From Nocardia cyriacigeorgica (GTDB taxonomy: Bacteria; Actinomycetota; Actinomycetes; Mycobacteriales; Mycobacteriaceae): a DNA stretch of 64,000 nucleotides. Positions 51,558-59,681 of this stretch are shown here, in pieces (position 1 is the first letter of the stretch; every line of letters starts with the position of its first letter). The position numbers and the translations under genes were made by a program. The notes below the pieces were generated by a model. It saw only the letters and a list, made by a program, of their open reading frames with translations, ran no database searches and was not told where the DNA came from. The stretch lies in contig NZ_VBUT01000008.1 in the NCBI RefSeq assembly GCF_005863245.1, positions 186,001-250,000 of the forward strand, read 5' to 3'.

Positions 51558-52619
51558 ATGAACACCGGTACAGACGAAGCGGTCGCGACGGGCGAAAGTT
51601 TCGACCCCGCCGAACACGCGGCAGCCATGGTCGGTCACCACTACCGCGTCGACGACTACTACGAGGTCGGCCGCGAAAAGGTCCGCGAATACGCCCGCGC
51701 CGTGCAGGACTACCACCCGGTGCACTGGGAGGAAGACGTCGCGCAGGAGTACGGCTACGACGGCCTGCTCGCGCCGCTGACCTTCATCTCCCTGGTCGGC
51801 ATCCTGGCCCAGCGCAAGCTGTTCGAAGAGGTCGTCACCGGCTACGACCTGAGCCAGATCATGCAGACCGACCAGATCCTGGAATTCCACCGGCCGATCA
51901 AGGTCGGCGACCAGCTGACCTGCGACGTCTACCTGCACTCGTTCCGGCAGGCCTTCGGCGGCGACATCATCGTCACCAAGAACATCGTCACCGATCAGCG
52001 CGACGAGCTGGTGCTCACCACCTACACCACGCTCATCGGCCGCAGCGGCGGCGATATCGACCCGAACCTGGCCGGTGCGGTCCGCAACGTGCTCATGCAC
52101 GGCCTCGGCGAGGAAACCCCGCAGCAGCACCCCCGCACGATGCCCACGCCGACTCCCGCCCCGGTGCCGACCGCTCCCGAGGTCGCGCCGAGCAAGCACG
52201 CCATCGCCTTCGACTCGATCAGCGCGGGCGACGAGCTGCCCCCGCGCACCGTCCGGCTGACCCGCGGCGACCTGGTCAACTACGCGGGCGTGTCCGGTGA
52301 CGCCAACCCCATCCACTGGAGTGACGAAGTCGTCAAACTCGTCGGCCTGGACAACGTCGTCGCGCACGGCATGCTGACCATGGGCCTCGGCGGCGGATTC
52401 GTCACCTCCTGGCTCGGCGATCCCGGCGCGGTCAAGGAATACAACGTCCGCTTCACCAGCCCGGTGTACGTGGGCGTGGACGAACCGGCCGAGGTCGAGT
52501 TCACCGGCAAGGTGAAATCGGTCGATCCCGAGACCAAGACCGCGGTCGTCGCCATCGTCGCGAAGTCGGCCGGTCGCAAGATCTTCGGGCGCGCGACCGC
52601 CACCGTCCAGCTGTCCTGA
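51558..52619 (+). CDS. hadAB: Fused (3R)-hydroxyacyl-ACP dehydratase subunits HadA/HadB
   Basis: 353 aa. Two hotdog domains in tandem: an N-terminal HadA-like MaoC domain (about 20-160; YDGLLAPLTFISLVGILAQRKLFEE, lacking the catalytic hydratase motif) and a C-terminal HadB-like domain (about 215-350) with YAGVSGDANPIHWSDE...VAHGMLTMGLGG, the catalytic Asp-His. They are joined by a Pro-rich linker (TPTPAPVPTAPE). It dehydrates 3-hydroxyacyl-ACP in FAS-II elongation of mycolate precursors. No separate hadC follows. GTG 51552 is an alternative start. Confidence 0.92.
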   Translation: MNTGTDEAVATGESFDPAEHAAAMVGHHYRVDDYYEVGREKVREYARAVQDYHPVHWEEDVAQEYGYDGLLAPLTFISLVGILAQRKLFEEVVTGYDLSQIMQTDQILEFHRPIKVGDQLTCDVYLHSFRQAFGGDIIVTKNIVTDQRDELVLTTYTTLIGRSGGDIDPNLAGAVRNVLMHGLGEETPQQHPRTMPTPTPAPVPTAPEVAPSKHAIAFDSISAGDELPPRTVRLTRGDLVNYAGVSGDANPIHWSDEVVKLVGLDNVVAHGMLTMGLGGGFVTSWLGDPGAVKEYNVRFTSPVYVGVDEPAEVEFTGKVKSVDPETKTAVVAIVAKSAGRKIFGRATATVQLS

Positions 52620-52856
52620 CCTGGTTCGTGGGGCCGGATTGGCTAATGCCACCGGTCTTCACGTACACTCGGGTTTCTGGGGTCACCAGCCGATGCGCGC
52701 TGCTCTGCAAGGCTGGTTCCAGGCGGCCCGGAGCGCAGCTCCGGAACCACCGCTGACGGGGCCGGCAACTGCCGGAGCGGCGCGCGTGTTGTGTGACACC
52801 AGCGAACAACTGAATACAGCACATGTGGCTGGGCATCAGCACCACCGTCCAGCCGA

Positions 52857-52929
<73 letters not shown>

Positions 52930-52962
52930 CCCTGGATGCCAGCGATGAGAGAGGGTTCTGAC

Positions 52963-53346
52963 GTGACTGACGAGCGGGACACTCGCGACGACGGCGATGG
53001 CACCGCCGCAGCGAGTCGGCCGAGCGGCAAGCGGTCCGCCCGGCGGGCCCGCACCGGTTCGTCGTCCTCGTCGGCCGATAACGGCGCGGTCGCCACGATC
53101 GACCGCCCGCGCAAGGCAGCCAAGACCTCCGATCGGGCCGAACGCAAGAAGTCGGGCAATCCGTTCAAGCGTTTGATCAAGTTCCTGCGTGAGGTTATCG
53201 CGGAACTGCGCAAGGTGATCTGGCCCAACCGGAAGCAGATGGTCACCTATACGAGCGTTGTTCTGGTGTTCGTGGTCTTCATGGTCGCGTTCATCAGCGG
53301 GTTGGATGTGGCGTTCGTCAAGGGTGTCGACTGGCTGTTCGGCTGA
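52963..53346 (+). CDS. secE: Preprotein translocase subunit SecE
   Basis: 127 aa: a long basic, low-complexity N-terminal extension (to about 65) typical of actinobacteria, then FLREVIAELRKVIWPNRKQM, the conserved amphipathic helix, and one C-terminal TM (YTSVVLVFVVFMVAFISGLD). Part of SecYEG. GTG start after GAGAGGG; an upstream open frame overlaps tRNA-Trp and is dropped. Confidence 0.95.
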   Translation: MTDERDTRDDGDGTAAASRPSGKRSARRARTGSSSSSADNGAVATIDRPRKAAKTSDRAERKKSGNPFKRLIKFLREVIAELRKVIWPNRKQMVTYTSVVLVFVVFMVAFISGLDVAFVKGVDWLFG

Positions 53347-53431
53347 GCAGTACGACGCCGACGCCGGCAGCCGATCCCGGGGGCGGGCGGGAGCGTTCCG
53401 CCATGCCCGGCCCGGCACGCAGAGGATTTAC

Positions 53432-54262
53432 GTGACGACACAGGAAGCGAGTGCCCCAGTGAGCACCCCGGAGAACGACACAAACGACGAGTTCCCGGTC
53501 GACGACGCGGTGGCCGAGTCGGCCGCCGACTCCGTCGAGGAATCCGCCGACGAGTCCGTGGCCGTCGACGAATCCGCGCCCGCTGACGAGGCCGCCGCTG
53601 CCGAACAGGCTCCCATCGACGAGGCTCCGGCCGATCCGGTGGAGGAGATGAAGGCCGCGCTGCGTCGCGCGCCCGGCGAGTGGTACGTCATCCACTCCTA
53701 CGCGGGCTACGAGAACAAGGTCAAGGCCAACCTCGAGACCCGTGTGCAGAACCTCGACCTCGAGGACTACATCTTCCAGGTGGAAGTGCCCACCGAAGAG
53801 GTCACCGAGATCAAGAACGGCCAGCGCAAGAACGTCAACCGCAAGGTGCTGCCCGGCTACATCCTGGTCCGGATGGAACTGAACGACGAGTCCTGGGGCG
53901 CGGTGCGCAACACCCCCGGCGTCACCGGCTTCGTCGGCGCGACCTCCCGGCCTTCGCCGCTCACCATCAACGACGTGGTGAAGTTCCTGGTGCCCGCCTC
54001 GCAGCAGAAGAAGGCCCCGGCCGCCGCGGCCGCTGCCGCCTCCGCCACTCAGGAAGCCGCCAGCGAGGCCGTCGCCAAGCCGGTCATCGAGGTCGATTTC
54101 GAGGTCGGCGAGTCGGTCACCGTCATGGACGGTCCGTTCGCGACGCTGCCCGCCAGCATTTCCGAGGTCAACGCCGAACAGCAGAAGCTCAAGGTGCTGG
54201 TGTCGATCTTCGGCCGTGAAACCCCCGTCGAGCTGGCATTCACCCAGGTCGCGAAGATTTGA
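53432..54262 (+). CDS. nusG: Transcription termination/antitermination protein NusG
   Basis: 276 aa. An acidic Ala/Asp/Glu-rich extension (about 1-80), then the NGN domain (GEWYVIHSYAGYENKVKANLETRV...), an Ala-rich linker of about 30 residues (AAAAAAASATQEAAS) and the KOW domain (VGESVTVMDGPFATLPASISEVN...). Links RNA polymerase to Rho or ribosome. GTG start after GAGG; a second in-frame GTG lies nine codons on. Confidence 0.95.
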   Translation: MTTQEASAPVSTPENDTNDEFPVDDAVAESAADSVEESADESVAVDESAPADEAAAAEQAPIDEAPADPVEEMKAALRRAPGEWYVIHSYAGYENKVKANLETRVQNLDLEDYIFQVEVPTEEVTEIKNGQRKNVNRKVLPGYILVRMELNDESWGAVRNTPGVTGFVGATSRPSPLTINDVVKFLVPASQQKKAPAAAAAAASATQEAASEAVAKPVIEVDFEVGESVTVMDGPFATLPASISEVNAEQQKLKVLVSIFGRETPVELAFTQVAKI

Positions 54263-54266
54263 TCGT

Positions 54267-54285
54267 GGGGCGGGCCACCCGCCCC
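54267..54285 (+). terminator. Short GC hairpin between nusG and rplK
   Basis: GGGGCGGG (54267-54274), loop CCA, CCCGCCCC (54278-54285), four bases after the nusG stop. No T-tract; it could act as a weak terminator, attenuator or processing site between secE-nusG and rplK-rplA. Confidence 0.5.
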
Positions 54286-54407
54286 GCTCGATCAGCCGCA
54301 CAGGCGATCCCGGTAAGGTGTCAGGGTTCGCCGGGTGCGCCCGGCTGCGGGTGCACACCCGCGCAAGGCTTACGGCAACCGTAAGGAACCGAAACCAAGG
54401 AAGAAAG

Positions 54408-54842
54408 ATGCCCCCCAAGAAGAAGAAGCTCGCCGGGATCATCAAGCTGCAGATCCAGGCCGGCCAGGCGAACCCGGCCCCTCCGGTCGGCCCCGCGCTC
54501 GGTCAGCACGGCGTCAACATCATGGAGTTCTGCAAGGCGTACAACGCCGCGACCGAGTCGCAGCGTGGCAACGTCATTCCGGTCGAGATCTCGGTGTACG
54601 AGGACCGGACCTTCGACTTCAAGCTGAAGACCCCGCCCGCCGCCAAGCTGCTGCTCAAGGCCGCAGGCGTGCAGAAGGGTTCGGCTGAGCCGCACCGCAA
54701 CAAGGTCGCCACCGTGACCATGGACCAGGTGCGCGAGATCGCCAAGACCAAGCAGGAAGACCTGAACGCCAACGACATCGAGCAGGCCGCGAAGATCATC
54801 GCCGGTACCGCTCGTTCGATGGGCATCACGGTCGAGGGCTGA
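54408..54842 (+). CDS. rplK: 50S ribosomal protein L11
   Basis: 144 aa, standard length. [34 protein letters not shown] and [10 protein letters not shown] at the end are diagnostic. AAGGAAG precedes the ATG. Binds the GTPase-associated centre of 23S rRNA; co-transcribed with rplA. Confidence 0.97.
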
Positions 54843-54995
54843 GCGTCAGCGCCGGAGGCGGCAGCGCAGCGTAACCACGCAGGCGTAGCGAAGCCCTCCA
54901 TCAGGCACCGGGGCTGAGCGCTCTAACTGCACAGGTGGGAGGGCCGGCCAGGCCCGATCAACCACTTCTGAACCACAGCTAAGGACAGAGAAAAC

Positions 54996-55709
54996 ATGGC
55001 AAAACGAAGCAAGGCGTACCTCGCCGCGGCCGAGAAGGTCGATCGCACCAAGCTCTACTCCCCGCTGGCCGCCGCGCGGCTGGCCAAGGAGACCGCCACC
55101 ACCAAGACCGACGCGACCGTCGAGGTCGCCGTTCGTCTCGGTGTGGATCCCCGTAAGGCCGACCAGATGGTCCGCGGCACCGTCAACCTGCCGCACGGCA
55201 CCGGTAAGACCGCCCGCGTCATCGTGTTCGCGGCCGGCGAGAAGGCCGCCGAGGCCGAGGCCGCCGGTGCGGACGCCGTGGGCGCCGAGGATCTGATCGA
55301 GCGGATCCAGGGCGGCTGGCTGGACTTCGACGCCGCGATCGCCACCCCGGACCAGATGGCCAAGGTCGGCCGCATCGCGCGTGTCCTCGGCCCGCGCGGC
55401 CTGATGCCGAACCCGAAGACGGGCACGGTCACCACCGATGTGACCAAGGCCGTCAACGACATCAAGGGCGGCAAGATCAACTTCCGCGTCGACAAGCAGG
55501 CCAACCTGCACTTCGTCATCGGCAAGGCGTCCTTCGACGATGCCAAGCTGGTGGAGAACTACGGCGCCGCGCTGGACGAGATCCTGCGTGTGAAGCCGTC
55601 GACCGCCAAGGGCCGCTACGTCAAGAAGGTGACGGTCTCGACGAACACCGGACCGGGCATCCCGGTAGACCCGAACCGCACCCGCAACCTCCTCGACGAG
55701 GACGCGTAA
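54996..55709 (+). CDS. rplA: 50S ribosomal protein L1
   Basis: 237 aa. VAVRLGVDPRKADQMVRGTVNLPHGTGK and RVLGPRGLMPNPKTGTVT are signatures. It binds the L1 stalk and, in many bacteria, its own mRNA, giving feedback over rplK-rplA; the 153-bp gap upstream is the possible site. A strong terminator follows. Confidence 0.97.
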   Translation: MAKRSKAYLAAAEKVDRTKLYSPLAAARLAKETATTKTDATVEVAVRLGVDPRKADQMVRGTVNLPHGTGKTARVIVFAAGEKAAEAEAAGADAVGAEDLIERIQGGWLDFDAAIATPDQMAKVGRIARVLGPRGLMPNPKTGTVTTDVTKAVNDIKGGKINFRVDKQANLHFVIGKASFDDAKLVENYGAALDEILRVKPSTAKGRYVKKVTVSTNTGPGIPVDPNRTRNLLDEDA

Positions 55710-55726
55710 GCAGCACCTGAGCTCCA

Positions 55727-55767
55727 CCGAAACGGCGGGAACGCGATCTGCGTTCCCGCCGTTTCGG
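55727..55767 (+). terminator. Terminator after rplA
   Basis: A perfect 18-bp stem, CCGAAACGGCGGGAACGC (55727-55744) with GCGTTCCCGCCGTTTCGG (55750-55767) and a five-base loop; no T-tract follows. Confidence 0.88.
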
Positions 55768-55937
55768 CGTTCACGGCTCACATCGCCCTGGTTCGGCAGC
55801 GCGCCGGGCGCCGACCGGTTCTGCGTTTGCGGGGATGCTGAGAGACAATGAGGGCGTGAGTGACGGACTCGGCACAAGGATCAGACATCGGCTCGGTGCG
55901 CCGAACGATGTCGCGGCACCGGGCGGCTGCTAGTTCG

Positions 55938-56360
55938 ATGTCGGATCAGCAAGAACCGGACCGGCGGTCCCCGAAGGTTGTTCCGCTCCCGCGACGCCCG
56001 CGGCGAGTGGCAGAACCGACGCCTGCGAAACAGTGGCGTCCGGAGTACGGCACCGTCTACGACCCGGCCCCGACCAGGCCGGTGATGCGGTCGGAGTTGG
56101 AGCGCGAAACCGGTTCGTGGCCGGTCGGCGCCGCGACGACCTGGGGGACGACGACATCGGCCGACTCGCACGGCACCGACCGGGACGGGAGTGTCGTCGA
56201 TCTCGACGAACTGCGCCGCAAGCGCGCCGGTGACGATGCCGCCGCCGGCCGCCGCCTGCCCAAACCCCGCCGGATCGGTGACGGTGGAAGCGACCGGAGC
56301 CGCGATGACGGCTCCGATTCCCCGCCTGCCGAAACCCGTGCCGGACGGCATCGTAAGTAG
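55938..56360 (+). CDS. Hypothetical Arg/Pro/Asp-rich protein
   Basis: 140 aa from the ATG at 55938 (MSDQQEPDRR...). Low complexity throughout, with a basic tail; VVDLDELRRKRAGDDA is the only helix-like stretch. No domain is recognised. Codon third positions are GC-rich as in coding DNA. The frame is open to 55860. It could be a disordered protein or a chance frame antisense to another chance frame; coding status is not settled. Confidence 0.4.
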   Translation: MSDQQEPDRRSPKVVPLPRRPRRVAEPTPAKQWRPEYGTVYDPAPTRPVMRSELERETGSWPVGAATTWGTTTSADSHGTDRDGSVVDLDELRRKRAGDDAAAGRRLPKPRRIGDGGSDRSRDDGSDSPPAETRAGRHRK

Positions 56361-56421
56361 CCGACGCCGGTCACCCAGTCGTTCCCCGATCGGCCGGGTC
56401 GCCACGGTAGGCCTCGACGGT

Positions 56422-58038
56422 CTAATCCACGGGGTCCGATTCGGGTTTCCCGCGCCAGCCGAGCAGCACCGAATCCCCGTCCTGCACACCCCAGGGCAGG
56501 AAGATCGCGACGATCACCGCACAGCCCACCACCGCACCCGTGGCCACCAGCGACGCCGCATGTGAACCTTCCAGGCAGGCCGCCTTCATCGCGGTGATGA
56601 TGTTCTCGCGCTGCGATTCGAAGAACGGTGCCAGTTCCCGCTTACGCATTTCCAGCACGCTCAAGGGTGTCGCCTTCGCGAAGTCCTTCTCGTTGTCCGA
56701 CATCAGCGTCCCCGGCACCCGGTCGATCAGCGGCGCGACCTTCGTCGTGTAGTACGAGGCGACGATCGAGCCCAGTACGGCCACACCGAGGGTGCCGCCG
56801 AATTCACGGGTGGTGTCGTTGACCGCCGAGCCTGCGCCCGCCTCGTTCAACGGCAGCGACGACATGATCGATTCGGTGGCGGGTCCCTGCACGATCGCCA
56901 GGCCGAGTGCCATCGACACCATCGACGGCAGCACATCGGTGAGATACGCGCTGTCGACGCTCACCTGACCGCCGAGATAGAGGCCGAGCCCGGTCAGCAG
57001 CAGACCGAACACGATGACCGGGGTGGTGCCGAGCCGCTGCGCGAGCAGGGTGGCGACGGGCGCCCCGACCGCGACCGAGAACGCGAAAGGCAAAGAAGCG
57101 ATACCGAATTCGAGCGGCGTATATTCCCGGACTCCTTGGAAATACTGGGTGATCAGGAACAGGAAACCGAACATCGAGAAGTAGCCGACCGCGATGGCCA
57201 AGGCGGGCAGCGAGAACCGGCGGTTACGGAACAGGCGCATATCCAGAATCGGTGCGCGGGTGCGCAATTCCCAGCCGATGAACGCGGCCAGCAGCGCGAG
57301 ACCTGCCGCGCCCGCCGTGAGCGTCGTCGCCGAGAGCCAGCCGTAGTGCGGCGCCTCGATGATCGCCCACACCAGCAGGGTGATGCCGGCGATGGACAGG
57401 GCGATACCGACGAGGTCGAGCCTGCCGACCTCCGACGACCGGGATTCCGGCACCCACAACACGGTGGCGATCAGGGCCACCAGCGCCACCGGCACGTTGA
57501 TCCAGAAGACCGAATGCCAGGAGAAATGCTCGAGCAGCCAGCCGCCGGAGATCGGCCCGATCGCGATGGCGAAGCCGGCCATGGCGGTCCAGGCCGCGAT
57601 GGCGAGGGCGCGTTCCCTTCGGTCGGTGAAGATATTGATGACCAGCGCCAACGTCGCCGGGAACACCGCGGCGGCGAACACACCCATGGCGGCGCGGGCG
57701 GCGATGACGCCGTCGAGCGAGGTGGACAGCGCACCGGCCACCGACATCGCGCCGACGCCTGCCAGGCCGATCATCATCACCCGGCGCCGCCCGTAGCGGT
57801 CGCCGAGATTGCCGAAGGCCAGCAGCAGGCCGGCGAAGGTGAGGGTGTAGGCGTCGACCACCCATTGCAGGCCGCTGACGCCGGTGGACAGTTCGACGCC
57901 GATGGACGGCAGGGCCACGTTGACGATGGTGTTGTCGAGCACGACCAGCAGTTCGGCCAGGCAGATGACCGCGAGCGCGAGGAATCGGTGCGCGCGTCGT
58001 TCCAGCAGCACCGGTGGAGCGACTAGTGAGGTTGTCAT
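56422..58038 (-). CDS. MFS drug:H+ antiporter, DHA2 (14-TM) family
   Basis: 538 aa with 14 predicted TM segments. DNTIVNVALPSIG (motif D1), LGDRYGRRRVMM (motif A) and AIGPISGGWLLEHFSWHSVFWINVP (motif C) place it in the EmrB/QacA group that exports cationic or hydrophobic drugs with proton uptake. The last 30 residues are cytoplasmic. Two adjacent palindromes lie upstream of the start, a probable operator; no regulator gene is adjacent. It is an insert between rplA and rplJ compared with many relatives. Confidence 0.9.
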   Translation of the reverse strand: MTTSLVAPPVLLERRAHRFLALAVICLAELLVVLDNTIVNVALPSIGVELSTGVSGLQWVVDAYTLTFAGLLLAFGNLGDRYGRRRVMMIGLAGVGAMSVAGALSTSLDGVIAARAAMGVFAAAVFPATLALVINIFTDRRERALAIAAWTAMAGFAIAIGPISGGWLLEHFSWHSVFWINVPVALVALIATVLWVPESRSSEVGRLDLVGIALSIAGITLLVWAIIEAPHYGWLSATTLTAGAAGLALLAAFIGWELRTRAPILDMRLFRNRRFSLPALAIAVGYFSMFGFLFLITQYFQGVREYTPLEFGIASLPFAFSVAVGAPVATLLAQRLGTTPVIVFGLLLTGLGLYLGGQVSVDSAYLTDVLPSMVSMALGLAIVQGPATESIMSSLPLNEAGAGSAVNDTTREFGGTLGVAVLGSIVASYYTTKVAPLIDRVPGTLMSDNEKDFAKATPLSVLEMRKRELAPFFESQRENIITAMKAACLEGSHAASLVATGAVVGCAVIVAIFLPWGVQDGDSVLLGWRGKPESDPVD

Positions 58039-58054
58039 GCCGAGCAGGGTATGC

Positions 58055-58080
58055 AGTAACAGTTACTTGAAGTAACACTT
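58055..58080 (-). promoter_or_regulatory. Adjacent palindromes upstream of the MFS gene
   Basis: AGTAACAGTTACT (58055-58067, perfect around one base) and AAGTAACACTT (58070-58080) lie 17 bases before the MFS start. They share AGTAACA. The AT-rich pair is unlike the surroundings and suits a TetR- or MarR-type repressor encoded elsewhere. Confidence 0.5.
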
Positions 58081-58166
58081 AATGTCAGCGATCTCGATCA
58101 CTCTGGACATCAAATGTGATGCAAGACACTCGAAATGACCTTTTCGAGGACTGGAAGAACCCCGTT

Positions 58167-58195
58167 TTGCCAGATGGGAGACCTACCGGTACTCT
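58167..58195 (+). promoter_or_regulatory. Promoter of rplJ-rplL
   Basis: TTGCCA (58167-58172), 17-bp spacer, TACTCT (58190-58195). Near-consensus for an actinobacterial housekeeping sigma factor and correctly spaced; predicts a start near 58202 and a leader of about 260 nt. Confidence 0.65.
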
Positions 58196-58367
58196 GAAGC
58201 GAAGTTATCGACGTGTTCGATCGCTACCCAATCCGTTCTACCGAAGACCGTTGGTCGCCGTTCCCGCATGGGTTCGGTCGAAGGTCCGGCAGCAGCCGGC
58301 GGCCCACGCAGGGAGAGCCGAGGCAGGTACTCGACACGGGCCCCGGCTCGTATCGTATGTCCTATTG

Positions 58368-58403
58368 CGCCCCGGAACGCTCTGCGTCCGGGGCGTTTGT
58401 TGT
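58368..58403 (+). terminator. Attenuator-like hairpin in the rplJ leader
   Basis: Nine-bp stem CGCCCCGGA (58368-58376) with TCCGGGGCG (58387-58395), ten-base loop, followed at once by TTTGTTGT. It lies within the leader, 57 bases before rplJ, so readthrough is probably regulated, as expected for the L10 leader where L10(L12)4 binds its own mRNA. Confidence 0.65.
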
Positions 58404-58460
58404 ATCGCCACCTCAGGTCGGTAGTTCGGGTCCGAACCGACATCAGAGAGGAGGCGAAGT

Positions 58461-58988
58461 ATGGCAAAACCCGAGAAGGTCACCGCGGTCGCGGAGATCG
58501 CTGAGCAGTTCAAGAGCTCGACGGCCACCGTCGTCACGGAATACCGTGGCCTGTCCGTTGGTGCCCTCACCGAACTGCGCCGCGCGCTCGGTGCCGACGC
58601 CACGTACTCCGTCGCCAAGAACACCCTGGTCAAGCGGGCTGCCGCCGAGGCCGGTGTCGAGGGCCTGGACGACTTGTTCGTCGGACCGACCGCTATCGCC
58701 TTCATCCAGGGCGAGCCGGTCAACGCGGCGAAGGCGCTCAAGACCTTCGCCAAGGACCACAAGGCGCTGGTCATCAAGGGCGGCTACATGGACGGCAACG
58801 CGCTGTCCGTGTCCGAGGTCGAGAAGATCGCCGACCTGGAAACCCGCGAGGTGCTGCTGGCCAAGCTGGCCGGTGCGCTGAAGGGCAACCTGGCCAAGGC
58901 TGCAGGCCTGTTCAACGCTCCCGCGTCGCAGGTGGCCCGCCTGGCCGCCGCGCTCGAGGACAAGAAGCGGGCCGAAGGCGCCGAATAA
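58461..58988 (+). CDS. rplJ: 50S ribosomal protein L10
   Basis: 175 aa. TATVVTEYRGLSVGALTELRRALG and VAKNTLVKRAA are diagnostic. It anchors L7/L12 dimers to the stalk base. GAGAGGAGG precedes the ATG. Expression is likely autogenous through the leader upstream. Confidence 0.97.
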   Translation: MAKPEKVTAVAEIAEQFKSSTATVVTEYRGLSVGALTELRRALGADATYSVAKNTLVKRAAAEAGVEGLDDLFVGPTAIAFIQGEPVNAAKALKTFAKDHKALVIKGGYMDGNALSVSEVEKIADLETREVLLAKLAGALKGNLAKAAGLFNAPASQVARLAAALEDKKRAEGAE

Positions 58989-59051
58989 GCGCCACCAACC
59001 CCCGGGCGATTCTCGTCCGACCCAGACATCATCTACCGAAAGGAAACAACA

Positions 59052-59438
59052 ATGGCCAACGTTGACGAACTGCTCGAGACCTTCGGCAACATGACCCTGC
59101 TCGAGCTGTCGGACTTCGTCAAGAAGTTCGAGGAGAAGTTCGAGGTCACCGCTGCCGCTCCGGTCGCCGTCGCCGCCGTCGGTGGCGCCGCTGCCGGTGG
59201 TGCCGCCGAGGCCGCCGAAGAGCAGGACGAGTTCGACGTCATCCTCGAGGGTGCCGGCGACAAGAAGATCCAGGTCATCAAGGTGGTCCGCGAGATCGTC
59301 TCCGGCCTGGGCCTGAAGGAAGCCAAGGACCTGGTCGAGGGTGCCCCGAAGCCGATCCTGGAGAAGGTCGCCAAGGACGCCGCCGACGCCGCCAAGGAGA
59401 AGCTGGAAGCGGCCGGCGCCTCGGTCTCGGTCAAGTAA
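59052..59438 (+). CDS. rplL: 50S ribosomal protein L7/L12
   Basis: 128 aa. N-terminal dimerisation helices (LLELSDFVKKFEEKFEV), Ala/Gly hinge, and the C-terminal factor-binding domain (EFDVILEGAGDKKIQVIKVVREI... LGLKEAKDLVEGAPKPI). AAAGGAA precedes the ATG. Followed by a terminator. Confidence 0.97.
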   Translation: MANVDELLETFGNMTLLELSDFVKKFEEKFEVTAAAPVAVAAVGGAAAGGAAEAAEEQDEFDVILEGAGDKKIQVIKVVREIVSGLGLKEAKDLVEGAPKPILEKVAKDAADAAKEKLEAAGASVSVK

Positions 59439-59457
59439 TTTCCGAGCGAAACGCCGT

Positions 59458-59490
59458 AACGGGCGGTCCCTTTTCGAGGGGCCGCCCGTT
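59458..59490 (+). terminator. Terminator after rplL
   Basis: A 13-bp stem (AACGGGCGGTCCC with GGGGCCGCCCGTT, one G-U) with loop TTTTCGA, then CGTGTTTTCC. Confidence 0.85.
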
Positions 59491-59681
59491 CGTGTTTTCC
59501 GGCCGCGTATCAGGGCCGGGCGAATAACGGGACCGTGCGAGGGTTACTCTTCGGTCAGGTTGGGGTGTGCGACGACATGCCCATGCGATAGAGTGACCGA
59601 ACCCACTGTGACGTGACACACCGCGAGGTCGAGCGCGCGGTTCGCCGGTGGGGCGGCTCGCTGAGAAATGTGGAGGTTGGC

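Larger units (their letters stand above)
58081..58460. other. Long 5' region of rplJ-rplL, no gene
   Basis: 380 bp between the MFS operator and rplJ. It holds a good promoter (58167-58195), about 260 nt of leader RNA, and an attenuator-like hairpin near 58368. Short frames across it have no domain and are broken by the leader elements. Confidence 0.6.

Noticed and set aside
52620..52856. Frame of 75 codons before tRNA-Trp
   Set aside because: It reads into the tRNA and has no domain; the gap probably only holds the tRNA-Trp promoter and leader.
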